Shown piece after piece: positions 1 through 8,055 of a DNA stretch of 30,803 bases. Position 1 is the first letter of the stretch. Each line of letters starts with the position of its first letter. Under the pieces are notes generated by a model, which searched no databases, was not told the origin of the DNA, and was given only the letters and a program-made list of their open reading frames with translations. Source of the stretch: JAYSFC01 sp041913505 (GTDB lineage Bacteria; Pseudomonadota; Gammaproteobacteria; Burkholderiales; Burkholderiaceae_C); assembly GCA_041913505.1 (NCBI GenBank), contig JAYSFC010000032.1, positions 1 to 30,803 of the forward strand. Direction: 5' to 3'. A program made the translations under genes and the position numbers.

Positions 1-3000
1 GGCCCTCGCCGGTGTTGAAGGAAAAGCGCCCGGCCGCGTAGCCGCGCGCCTTGGCTTCGAGCGTCTCGGCAAAGAGCTTGCGCACGAGGTCCCAGAAGCC
101 GATGTAGGTGGCCGGGCAGGAGCGCGGCGTCTTGCCGATCGGGGTCTGGTCCACTTCGAGCACGCGGTCGATGGTCTCGAAGCCCGCGAGCCCCGTGCAG
201 CCTACGAGCGGCGGCGCCTTGCCCGCATCCATGGCGTCGCGCCCCGCCTTGGTGGCGCGCTGGCCGACCCACGCGGCCACGTTGGTGAGCAGCACGTCGC
301 GCGCGAGCGTGGACTTGCCCGAGCCCGACACCCCCGTGACGGCCACGAGGCGCTGCAGCGGCACCCGCGCCTCCACGCGCTGCAGGTTGTGCAGCTGGGC
401 GCCCTGCACGCTCAGCCAGCGCAGGCCTGCGTCCCCTGCGTCTACCGGACGGCGCGGCTGCAGCGGGTGCTGCATCGCGTGCAGCAGGTAGCGGCCGGTG
501 ACCGAGTCGCCCGCCCGCGTGATGTCGGCCGCCGTGCCCTGGGCCACGACGCGGCCGCCGCGCTTGCCGGCGCTCGGGCCGATGTCGATGATGTGGTCCG
601 CGCGGCGGATGGTGTCTTCGTCATGCTCCACCACCACGAGGGTGTTGCCCTTGTCGCCGAGCTTGTGCAGGGCATCGAGCAGGATCTGGTTGTCGCGCGC
701 GTGCAGGCCGATGGTGGGCTCGTCGAGCACGTAGCACACGCCCTGCAGGTTGCTGCCGAGCTGCGCCGCCAGGCGGATGCGCTGCGCCTCGCCGCCGCTG
801 AGCGTGGGCGCGCCGCGGTCCAGCGTGAGGTAGGACAGGCCCACTTCCTCCAGAAATTCGAGCCGGCTCTGGATCTCGGGGATCAGGTCGCGCGCGATGT
901 CGGCCTCGCGCGCGGTCATCGCGCCTTGCGCAAGGCTCTGCACCCAGCGCCGCACGTCGGAGACCGACAGCGCCGCGATGTCCGCGATGCCCACGCCCGC
1001 GAAGCGCACGGCGCGCGCCGTGGCGTTCAGGCGCGTGCCCTGGCAGGTGGGGCAGGCCGTATCGGCCACGTCCTCGACCTCGGGCTCGGCAAAGGTCTGC
1101 TCGCGGCCCCGGTTGTCGTCGGCCTGCACCGAGTCGTCGAACACCTTGCGCTGCGCCTTGGTGAGCTGCACGCCCGTGCCCACGCAGTCGGGGCACCAGC
1201 CGTGCTTGCTGTTGTAGCTGAACAGGCGCGGGTCGAGCTCGGCGTAGCTCGTGGCGCACACGGGGCAGGCGCGCTTGGTGGAGTAGACCTGCACACGGCC
1301 GATGCCCGCCGTGCTCTCGCGGCGCTCCATGGCGCCGGCCAGCCCGTCCAGGCCGCTCAGCACATGCAGCACGCCCTTGCCGATCTCCAGCGCCAGGGCC
1401 AGCTTCTCGCGCAGCAGCGCCTCGTTCTCGGGCGCGACCGCGAGGCTGGCCACCGGCAGCTCGATGGTGTGTTCCTTGAAGCGGTCGATGCGCGGGAACC
1501 CCGTGGTGGGCAGGAACTCGCCGTCCACGCGCAGGTGCGTGTAGCCGCGCGGGCGGGCCCAGTCGGCCAGTTCGGTGTAGACGCCCTTGCGGTTCACCAC
1601 CAGCGGCGCAAGCAGGCCGATGGTCTGGCCCCGGAACTGCGTGAGCAGCTGCGCCGCGATGCTCTCGGGCGTCTGCGGCTGCACGGCCGCGCCGTCGTGG
1701 ATGCAGTGCTGCACGCCGAGCTTGACGTACAGCAGGCGCAGGAAGTGCCAGACCTCGGTGGTGGTGCCCACCGTGCTCTTGCGCCCGCCGCGCGACAGGC
1801 GCTGCTCGATGGCCACCGTGGGGGGAATGCCGTACACCGCGTCGACCTCGGGCCGGCCCGCGGGCTGCACGATGCTGCGCGCGTAGGCGTTGAGCGATTC
1901 GAGGTAGCGGCGCTGCCCTTCGTTGAAGAGGATGTCGAAGGCCAGCGTGGACTTGCCCGAGCCCGATACGCCCGTGACCACGTTGAAGCGGCCGCGCGGA
2001 ATGTCCACCGACAGGCTCTTCAGGTTGTGTTCCTTGGCGTTCACGATTTCGATGGCGTTTTTGGCCGCCTGCGCTTGTCTCGCCTTCGCAAATCGCTCTT
2101 TTTTATATAGCATCTGCGCGCCGTCGTGCACGGCATGGCTGCCGCCCATGGCGTGCTCGTACTCGCGCAGCGCGCGCGCCGTGTGCGACTGGGCATGCTG
2201 GCGCACGTCTTCCGGCGTGCCCTCGGCCACGACGAGGCCGCCGGCGTCGCCGCCCTCGGGGCCGAGGTCGATGAGCCAGTCGCTCGCGCGGATCACGTCG
2301 AGGTTGTGCTCGATGACGATGAGCGAATGCCCTGCCTCCAGCAGCTTGCGCAGCGCCCGCATGAGCTTGGCGATGTCGTCGAAGTGCAGGCCTGTGGTGG
2401 GCTCGTCGAACAGGAACAGCGTGCCCTTGCGTGCGATGGGCTGGCGCGACTTGGCCTGGCTCTTCGCCGCCTCGGCCAGGAAACCAGCCAGCTTCAGGCG
2501 CTGCGCCTCGCCGCCCGAGAGCGTGGGCACGGGCTGGCCGAGCTTCACGTATTCGAGCCCCACGTCCACGATGGGCTGCAGCGCTCGGATCACGTCGCGG
2601 TCTTGGCCGAACAACTGCGCGGCCTCGCTCACGGTGAGTTCGAGCACATCGGCCACGCTCAGATGCCGCCCCGCGCGCTCGATGGTGATCTCCAGGATCT
2701 CGGGCCGGTAGCGCCGGCCGTCGCAGTCGGGGCAGCGCAGGTACACGTCGGACAGGAACTGCATCTCCACATGCTCGAAGCCCGAGCCGCCGCAGGTGGG
2801 GCAGCGCCCGTCGCCCGAGTTGAAGCTGAACTTGGCGGCGGTGTAGCTGCGCTCGCGGGCCAGCGGCGCGATGGCGAACAGCTCGCGGAGGGCATCCCAG
2901 GCGCCCACGTAGCTCACGGGGTTGGAGCGCGCCGTCTTGCCGATGGGGGTCTGGTCCACGAACACCACGTCGCCCAGGTGGTCGGCGCCCAGCAGGCGCT

Positions 3001-5152
3001 CGTGCGCGCCGGGCGACTCCGTGGCCTTGCCGAAGTGGCGCAGCAGCGCGGGCGCCAGCACGTCCTGGATCAGCGTGGACTTGCCCGAGCCGGACACGCC
3101 GGTGACGGTGACCAGGCGCTGCAGCGGGAACTCCACGCTCACGCCCTGCAGGTTGTGCTCGCGCGCGCCTTCGAGGATGAGGCGCGGCGTGGCATCGGTC
3201 ACCAGGCGCTTGAGCCCGGTGCCGATGTGCTTGTGCCCGCCCAGGTACTGGCCGGTGAGCGTGGGCGCGCCGCGCAGCGCGGCCACCGTGCCGTCGAACA
3301 CGATCTGCCCGCCGCGCTCGCCGGGGCCGGGGCCCATGTCGATGATGCGGTCGGCCGCGAGCATCACGGCGGGGTCGTGCTCCACCACCACCAGGGTGTT
3401 GCCCGCGTCGCGCAGGCGCAGCATGGCCTGGGTGATGCGGTCCATGTCGCGCGGGTGCAGGCCGATGCTGGGCTCATCGAGCACGAACAGCGTGTTGACC
3501 AGGGAGGTGCCCAGCGCCGTGGTGAGGTTGATGCGCTGCACCTCACCGCCGCTCAGGGTGCGGCTTTGCCGGTCCAGCGTGAGGTAGCCAATGCCCACGT
3601 CGCAGAGGTACTGCAATCGGGTGCAGATTTCGTCCAGCAGCAGGCGCAGGGCCTGGGCTTCGGCGGACGGGGCGCCGGGTTTTTCTATGCCAAATGGGCC
3701 TCCAGCGCCCGTATCTGTTGCGCTAACAGCTATCAATTCAGTAGCATCTGACGCGCGCTGCGCCTCGGCCATGCGGTCGAAGAAGCGGCGCAGGCGCGCA
3801 ATGGGCAGCAGCATCAGGTCGTGCAGGCACAGGCCGGGCAGGGCTTCGAGCTGGGCGCGGCTCCAGGGCAGGCCCTGGGGCAGGAAGCGCTGGGCCGGGT
3901 CGAGCACGGCGTCAGCGTCCTGCTTGCTGCCGATGCGCCAGAGCAGGCTCTCGGTCTTGAGGCGCGCGCCCGCGCACACCGGGCAGGGCGTGTAGCTGCG
4001 GTACTTGGACAGCAGCACGCGGATGTGCATCTTGTAGGCCTTGCTCTCCAGGTACTCGAAGAAGCGGCGCACGCCATACCACTGCTTGTTCCAGTTGCCC
4101 TCTTTGTAGCCGGGCGTACCGTCGATGACCCACTTCTTCTGCTCGGCCGTGAGCTTGTACCAGGGCGTGTCGCGCGGAATGCCGGCGGCCTCGGCGTGGC
4201 GCATGAGGTCGTCCTGGCATTCCTGCCAGGCCGGCGTCTGAATGGCCTTGATGGCGCCAGTGCGCAGGGTCTTTTTCTCGTCCGGGATGACCAGGCCGTA
4301 GTCCACGCCAATCACGCGGCCAAAGCCGCGGCAGGTGTCGCAGGCCCCGGCAGCGGAGTTGAACGAGAACATGGAGGGCAGCGGCTCGCTGTAGCGCAGG
4401 TCGCTTTCGGGGCAGTGCAGGCCGGTGGAGAATTTCCACACCTCGGGCTCGCCCTGCTCCACCAGCCGGTACACATTCATGCGTCCGCCGCCGCGCTTGA
4501 GCGCCAGCTCGATGGCCTCGACCACGCGCGCTTTTTCCGCATTGCCCAGGCGGAAACGGTCGGCCACGACATCCAGCAGCTTGACCCCCGAAGCCTCGCG
4601 CTCGGCCTGCACCTTGGTGAAGCCGCTGGCCGACAGCCACTGCTCCAGTTGCTCGGCGCTGGTGTTGGCGGGCAGTTCGACGGGGAAGGTCACCACCAGG
4701 CGGGGGTCGTCGGCTTGTGCCCGTGCGCGCAGCTCGGCGTAGATGGTCTCGGGCGTGTCGTGGCGCACGGGCAGCGCGGTGGCGCGGTCGTACAACACGG
4801 CCAGGCGTGCGAACAGGAGCTTGAGGTGGTCGTTCAGCTCCGTCATCGTGCCCACGGTGGAGCGCGAGCTGCGCACGGGGTTGGTCTGGTCGATGGCAAT
4901 GGCAGGCGGCACGCCCTCCACCTTGTCCACCGCAGGCTTGTCCATGCGGTCGAGGAACTGGCGCGCGTAGGCGCTGAAGGTTTCCACGTAGCGGCGCTGG
5001 CCTTCGGCGTAGAGGGTGTCGAACACCAGGCTGGACTTGCCCGAGCCGCTCACGCCCGTGACCACGGTGAGCTCTCCGGTGCGGATATCGAGGTCGATGT
5101 CCTTTAGGTTATGCTGGCGCGCGCCGCGGATACGGATCAGTCCCTGGGTCAT
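1..5152 (-). CDS. Double-length UvrA-like ABC ATPase (tandem excinuclease subunit A), 3' end outside window
   Basis: One continuous frame of 1717 codons runs from ATG at 5152-5150 to the window edge. It carries four Walker A motifs of the form GVSGSGKS, with lysines at about residues 39, 691, 1067 and 1613, so it is two UvrA modules fused head to tail. ABC signatures begin near residue 533 (LSGGEVQR), 878 and 1451 (LSGGEAQR). Zinc-type CxxC pairs are seen at 271/274, 1296/1299 and 1320/1323, and in the second nucleotide-binding domain of module 1. The first zinc pair of module 1 is degenerate: Cys247 is present but Ser250 replaces the second Cys. UvrA scans DNA for bulky lesions and loads UvrB. 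The double-length form is a known paralogue in beta- and gammaproteobacteria whose role is unclear. Two linker segments (about residues 469-491 and 1014-1036) coincide with copies of a dispersed repeat. No strong ribosome binding site precedes the ATG. Divergent from 5339. Confidence 0.93.
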   Translation of the reverse strand, partial: MTQGLIRIRGARQHNLKDIDLDIRTGELTVVTGVSGSGKSSLVFDTLYAEGQRRYVETFSAYARQFLDRMDKPAVDKVEGVPPAIAIDQTNPVRSSRSTVGTMTELNDHLKLLFARLAVLYDRATALPVRHDTPETIYAELRARAQADDPRLVVTFPVELPANTSAEQLEQWLSASGFTKVQAEREASGVKLLDVVADRFRLGNAEKARVVEAIELALKRGGGRMNVYRLVEQGEPEVWKFSTGLHCPESDLRYSEPLPSMFSFNSAAGACDTCRGFGRVIGVDYGLVIPDEKKTLRTGAIKAIQTPAWQECQDDLMRHAEAAGIPRDTPWYKLTAEQKKWVIDGTPGYKEGNWNKQWYGVRRFFEYLESKAYKMHIRVLLSKYRSYTPCPVCAGARLKTESLLWRIGSKQDADAVLDPAQRFLPQGLPWSRAQLEALPGLCLHDLMLLPIARLRRFFDRMAEAQRASDATELIAVSATDTGAGGPFGIEKPGAPSAEAQALRLLLDEICTRLQYLCDVGIGYLTLDRQSRTLSGGEVQRINLTTALGTSLVNTLFVLDEPSIGLHPRDMDRITQAMLRLRDAGNTLVVVEHDPAVMLAADRIIDMGPGPGERGGQIVFDGTVAALRGAPTLTGQYLGGHKHIGTGLKRLVTDATPRLILEGAREHNLQGVSVEFPLQRLVTVTGVSGSGKSTLIQDVLAPALLRHFGKATESPGAHERLLGADHLGDVVFVDQTPIGKTARSNPVSYVGAWDALRELFAIAPLARERSYTAAKFSFNSGDGRCPTCGGSGFEHVEMQFLSDVYLRCPDCDGRRYRPEILEITIERAGRHLSVADVLELTVSEAAQLFGQDRDVIRALQPIVDVGLEYVKLGQPVPTLSGGEAQRLKLAGFLAEAAKSQAKSRQPIARKGTLFLFDEPTTGLHFDDIAKLMRALRKLLEAGHSLIVIEHNLDVIRASDWLIDLGPEGGDAGGLVVAEGTPEDVRQHAQSHTARALREYEHAMGGSHAVHDGAQMLYKKERFAKARQAQAAKNAIEIVNAKEHNLKSLSVDIPRGRFNVVTGVSGSGKSTLAFDILFNEGQRRYLESLNAYARSIVQPAGRPEVDAVYGIPPTVAIEQRLSRGGRKSTVGTTTEVWHFLRLLYVKLGVQHCIHDGAAVQPQTPESIAAQLLTQFRGQTIGLLAPLVVNRKGVYTELADWARPRGYTHLRVDGEFLPTTGFPRIDRFKEHTIELPVASLAVAPENEALLREKLALALEIGKGVLHVLSGLDGLAGAMERRESTAGIGRVQVYSTKRACPVCATSYAELDPRLFSYNSKHGWCPDCVGTGVQLTKAQRKVFDDSVQADDNRGREQTFAEPEVEDVADTACPTCQGTRLNATARAVRFAGVGIADIAALSVSDVRRWVQSLAQGAMTAREADIARDLIPEIQSRLEFLEEVGLSYLTLDRGAPTLSGGEAQRIRLAAQLGSNLQGVCYVLDEPTIGLHARDNQILLDALHKLGDKGNTLVVVEHDEDTIRRADHIIDIGPSAGKRGGRVVAQGTAADITRAGDSVTGRYLLHAMQHPLQPRRPVDAGDAGLRWLSVQGAQLHNLQRVEARVPLQRLVAVTGVSGSGKSTLARDVLLTNVAAWVGQRATKAGRDAMDAGKAPPLVGCTGLAGFETIDRVLEVDQTPIGKTPRSCPATYIGFWDLVRKLFAETLEAKARGYAAGRFSFNTGEG
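2047..2111 (+). repeat. Dispersed ~63-bp repeat, copy F (inside uvrA-like gene, linker between the two UvrA modules)
   Basis: This 65-bp stretch begins TTTCGATGGC and ends TATATAGC. It aligns along its length with the copy at 3682-3746 (TTTC-ATG-C, then GGCC-CC-GCGC, then a GCGC/GCGA half, then GCT, T/A-rich, AGC). It is read in frame as the linker MLYKKERFAKARQAQ... between module 1 and module 2 of the double UvrA, about residues 1014-1036. Its codons (CTA, TAT, AAA, AGA, CAA) differ from the CTG/AAG/CAG-rich surroundings. Confidence 0.6.
3682..3746 (+). repeat. Dispersed ~63-bp repeat, copy C (inside uvrA-like gene)
   Basis: This is the best-formed copy. It has TTTCTATGCCAAAT, then GGCCTCCAGCGC, a short spacer, GCGCTAACAGCTAT and CAATTCAGTAGC. 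The AGCGC and GCGCT parts can pair as a hairpin stem. It is translated in frame on the minus strand (about residues 469-491 of the UvrA-like protein), in a Gly/Ala/Pro-rich stretch just before the first ABC signature. From memory, other double-length UvrAs are about 25 residues shorter here, which would fit an insertion. Confidence 0.68.
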
Positions 5153-5273
5153 ACCGGTGGTCTTTCTGGGGTGGGGCGGAACATTCTAGGCTTGCGCGGC
5201 CGACTGTGCTGGCCCCGTCCGCAACGGCCTGCGCTGGCGCAGAGGATGGCCAATCCCGCACCGCCGTGTCGTG

Positions 5274-5300
5274 CACAGGACACGCGGGGCGGTGTCTGTG
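5274..5300. promoter_or_regulatory. Imperfect inverted repeat upstream of the binding-protein gene
   Basis: CACAGGACAC (5274-5283) is the complement of GTGTCTGTG (5292-5300) apart from one extra G. It lies just upstream of a TAGACT -10-like hexamer at 5303-5308, in the 186-bp divergent region between the uvrA-like gene and the binding-protein gene. An operator is possible. No good -35 is visible. Confidence 0.25.
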
Positions 5301-5338
5301 CATAGACTACGGCTCCAATCCAAACAAGGAGACAAGGC

Positions 5339-6451
5339 ATGAGAGGATGGCAAAGGGCCTGGACGGTCCTGGCACTGGCAGCGGCCCTGGGAACGGGCCA
5401 CGCGCAGATCGTTATTGGCCAGACGGCGGGGTTCACCGGCCCCGTGGCGGCCGGCGTGCAGGAAACGACGGAAGGCGCCAAGCTCTATTTCGACCACGTG
5501 AACGCGCGCGGCGGCGTGAACGGGCAGAAGATCGAGCTCGTGTCGATGGACGACAAGTTCGACCCCAAGCTGGCCGCCGAGAACGCCCGCAAGCTCATCG
5601 AGGAAAAGAACGTGGCCGCGATGTTCCTCACGCGCGGCACACCCCATACCGAGGCCATCATTCCGCTGCTGGACAAGCACGGCGTGGCGCTCGTGGGCCC
5701 GTCCACGGGGGCCATGGTGCTGCACCAGCCCGTGCGCAAGAACATCTTCAACGTGCGCGCCACCTACCAGCGCGAGGCCGAGAAGGCCATCACCCACCTG
5801 GCCTCGATGGGCATCACGCGCATTGGCGTGGTGCTGGCCGACGACAGCTTCGGCGCCGACGGCCTGGCCGGCGCGCAAAAGGGGCTGGCAGCCGCCAAGC
5901 TCACGCCCGTGGTGCTCGAGAAGTTCGACCGCGCCAAGCCCGACTTCAGCGCCATCACGCCCAAGGTCGTGCAATCGCAGGCGCAGGCCGTGCTCCTGGT
6001 CGCCTCGGGCAAGGCCGTGGTCGACGGCTATGCAGCCTTCCGGGCGGCGGGGTCGGGCGCGCAGATCGTCACGCTGTCCAACAACGCCTCCTCGGGCTTT
6101 GCCAAGAGCCTGGGCAGCAATGGCCGCGGCGTGATCGTGACCCAGGTGTTCCCGAACGAGCGCTCGATCAACTTCCCGTTCGTGCGCGAGGCGCTCGAAC
6201 TCGCCAAGGCCCAGGGCGGCAAGGAGGTCAGCCCCGCCATGCTCGAAGGCTTTGCCGCTGCCAAGGTGCTCGTCGAAGGGTTGCGCCGCGCCGGCCCCAA
6301 ACCCTCACGCGACAAGATCCAGTCCGCACTGGAAGGCCTGGGCAAATTCGACCTGGGGGGCCTGGAAGTCAGTTACAGCCCCGAGGACCACACGGGACTG
6401 GATTTTGCCGACCTGTCCATTATCGGCAGCGACGGGCGGTTCATGCGCTGA
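5339..6451 (+). CDS. Branched-chain-amino-acid-type ABC transporter substrate-binding protein (periplasmic)
   Basis: 370 residues of the Leu/Ile/Val-binding protein type (type I periplasmic fold, Peripla_BP_6). A Sec signal peptide occupies residues 1-22 (MRGWQRAWTVLALAAALG..GHA), with likely cleavage before Gln23. The mature start IVIGQTAGFTGPVA is the usual first strand of this family. Typical family segments follow: GAKLYFDHVNARGGVNGQKIEL, then DPKLAAENARKLIEEKNV, then GVVLADDSFGADG. The protein would deliver an amino acid or another small acid to an ABC importer. No permease or ATPase gene adjoins it, which is common for the many orphan binding proteins of Comamonadaceae, so the ligand cannot be named. 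AAGGAG sits 7 nt before the ATG. A strong hairpin terminator follows the stop. Confidence 0.93.
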   Translation: MRGWQRAWTVLALAAALGTGHAQIVIGQTAGFTGPVAAGVQETTEGAKLYFDHVNARGGVNGQKIELVSMDDKFDPKLAAENARKLIEEKNVAAMFLTRGTPHTEAIIPLLDKHGVALVGPSTGAMVLHQPVRKNIFNVRATYQREAEKAITHLASMGITRIGVVLADDSFGADGLAGAQKGLAAAKLTPVVLEKFDRAKPDFSAITPKVVQSQAQAVLLVASGKAVVDGYAAFRAAGSGAQIVTLSNNASSGFAKSLGSNGRGVIVTQVFPNERSINFPFVREALELAKAQGGKEVSPAMLEGFAAAKVLVEGLRRAGPKPSRDKIQSALEGLGKFDLGGLEVSYSPEDHTGLDFADLSIIGSDGRFMR

Positions 6452-6472
6452 CCCTCCTCCCTCAATCGCACC

Positions 6473-6505
6473 ATTAAAAAAGCCCGCAATGCGGGCTTTT
6501 TTAAT
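6473..6505. terminator. Bidirectional intrinsic terminator
   Basis: A perfect 15-bp stem with a 3-nt AAT loop. Its GCCCGC/GCGGGC core is flanked by A and T runs, so it can work on both strands. It sits between the convergent binding-protein gene (ends 6451) and the small membrane protein gene (ends 6543). Confidence 0.93.
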
Positions 6506-6542
6506 GAAGTAGCGCACAGGATCCGTGCAGATCCGGGAGCGG

Positions 6543-6725
6543 CTATTGCGCGCTGGCCGCGGGTGCAGGCGCTGCCGCCGAAGCATTGGCCGCAGGCGCC
6601 TCCGGCGCATGAATGGCATCGGCTCCGTGCTTTTCGCCGCTCATGTCCACCTTGTCGCCCGCTTTCATGATGACGAACAGCGCCAAGGCCGCGAACACGA
6701 TGAAGCCGACCACGATTTTCCACAT
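6543..6725 (-). CDS. Small single-pass membrane protein, function unknown
   Basis: A 60-residue protein, unrecognised. Residues 2-20 (WKIVVGFIVFAALALFVIM) form one transmembrane helix. A short charged stretch follows (KAGDKVDMSGEKHG), then an Ala/Pro-rich tail to the end. An ATG six bases upstream (6731) would add Met-Arg, but the GGGAG ribosome binding site abuts that codon and is correctly spaced (6 nt) from the ATG at 6725, so the later start is preferred. It lies downstream of the porin, with a terminator between them, and is convergent with the binding-protein gene. It resembles short hypothetical membrane proteins common in Comamonadaceae. Confidence 0.75.
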   Translation of the reverse strand: MWKIVVGFIVFAALALFVIMKAGDKVDMSGEKHGADAIHAPEAPAANASAAAPAPAASAQ

Positions 6726-6758
6726 ACGCATCTCCCGGTTGAGTGAAATGAAGGGCTG

Positions 6759-6791
6759 AAAAAAAGCCCCACACCCGATGGGTGTGAGGCC
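6759..6791 (-). terminator. Intrinsic terminator of the porin gene
   Basis: On the minus strand a GGCCTCACACCC/GGGTGTGGGGC stem (one G-T pair) with a short loop is followed by a run of T. It lies about 50 nt after the porin stop codon. Confidence 0.85.
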
Positions 6792-6838
6792 CTATGCTTC
6801 ACGCACGTTGCACTGGCGGATGCCAGCGCGCAACGGGC

Positions 6839-7822
6839 TTAGAAGTTGTGGCGAACGCCGAGGGCGAAGGAGCTGAAGTCCTGGCCGGCGACGGGCACGT
6901 TGTAGGAAGCGCCAGCGTTGTTGTTCACGCGGGTGTAGTAGGTGTACACCTTGGTGCGCTTGCTCAGGTTGTAGTTGTAAGCCAGGGTGTACTGGGTAGC
7001 GCCGGAATCGGCCACCTTGCTCCACTTGTTGGCACGGCCCACGTTCAGGTGGAACTCGGAAGCACCCAGGATGTAGGCACCGGCCAGACGGAAGTTGTTG
7101 CGCGTGCCGCGCAGGTCTTCGTCGTTACGCTGGTAGTAGCCGCCCACCAGGAACTGGCCCAGGGTGTAGAAGCCGCGCAGTGCGAACTGGTTGTCGCCAC
7201 CGACCTTGCTGTAGCCAGCGCCCAGAGCCAGAGGGCCGGCGTTGTAGTTAGCAGCCATGTCGTAGCCGTTCTTGCCGCCCGTGCCGCTCACTTGTTCGTG
7301 CAGCAGCACAGAGCCTTCCACGGTCAGGCCGCCGAAGTTGGGGGTGCGGTAAGCGATCTTGTTACCGGTGCCCAGGGCCTTCTGCGAGCCGCCGAACCAG
7401 ACGGGGTCTTGGTACAGGGCGTCAGACGACGAACCGGTGTCGTGGTTGTGCATGCTGACGTAGTCAGCGGTAGCGAAGTACGACTCGGGGAAGAAGTTGC
7501 CCAGACGCACCATGCCGAAGCCACCCGACAGGTTCACTTCGCTCTGACGGCCGAAGAACACGGTGTTGGATGCGCCGGTGTCGGAAGCGAAGCCGCTTTC
7601 GAGCTGGAAGCCAGCCTTCAGGCCGCCACCCAGGTCTTCCACGCCCTTGAAGCCAAAGCGCGAAGAGTTGTTGAACAGGCCCGTAACGCTCGTATCACCC
7701 GTCTTTTGGCGTTCCACGGTGGTGTTCACGCGGCCGTACAGGGTGACGCTGCTTTGCGCCATGGCGGAGGTGGTGCCCAGAACAGCCAGCAGAGCCAGCA
7801 GCAAACGATTCGATTTTTGCAT
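6839..7822 (-). CDS. Gram-negative outer membrane porin (Omp32/OmpC-like, general diffusion)
   Basis: 327 residues. A signal peptide spans residues 1-22 (MQKSNRLLLALLAVLGTTSAMA), with cleavage before QSSVTLYG, the classic first strand of betaproteobacterial porins. SRFGFKGVEDLGGGLKAGFQ is the conserved second/third-strand region, and the protein ends in Phe (GVRHNF), the sorting signal for outer-membrane assembly. Length and alternating aromatic/polar strands fit a 16-stranded trimeric porin related to Omp32. It admits small, mainly anionic solutes in characterised relatives. Codon use is biased towards preferred codons, as expected for an abundant protein. AAGGA precedes the ATG, a 233-bp leader separates it from the MFS gene upstream, and its own terminator lies at 6759-6791. 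Confidence 0.95.
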   Translation of the reverse strand: MQKSNRLLLALLAVLGTTSAMAQSSVTLYGRVNTTVERQKTGDTSVTGLFNNSSRFGFKGVEDLGGGLKAGFQLESGFASDTGASNTVFFGRQSEVNLSGGFGMVRLGNFFPESYFATADYVSMHNHDTGSSSDALYQDPVWFGGSQKALGTGNKIAYRTPNFGGLTVEGSVLLHEQVSGTGGKNGYDMAANYNAGPLALGAGYSKVGGDNQFALRGFYTLGQFLVGGYYQRNDEDLRGTRNNFRLAGAYILGASEFHLNVGRANKWSKVADSGATQYTLAYNYNLSKRTKVYTYYTRVNNNAGASYNVPVAGQDFSSFALGVRHNF

Positions 7823-8055
7823 GTGATTTTCCTTGAATGCTTGTATCCATCAGGTGGCGTAGGGCACGGCTGGCGGCGGATACCACCGCGCAGCACACAT
7901 GCAGCTACTGCCGAAATTTTAGGTGCACCGACCGGAAAATGAGATTTGGCCTCCCCGAAATGATGCATCGCTACCACACTTTGGCGTAAAAATCTTGAAT
8001 TCCAGCGCCGCCATCACGCATGTGCAATGCATCACCCGGGGTTTTACGTTCCGTT

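Noticed and set aside
389..3751. Two long plus-strand open frames opposite the UvrA-like gene
   Set aside because: They are shadows of a protein with four Walker A motifs and three ABC signatures in one uninterrupted minus-strand frame; the products are low-complexity Ala/Arg/His.
1..5152. Possible frameshift or two separate uvrA genes
   Set aside because: The lysine codons of all four Walker A motifs fall in the same frame (lowest coordinate leaves remainder 2 on division by 3) and no stop occurs at the linker, so it is one fused gene.
7823..8055. Promoter of the porin gene in the 233-bp leader
   Set aside because: The region is AT-richer and must carry a promoter, but I could not pick -35 and -10 boxes with acceptable spacing, so none is annotated.
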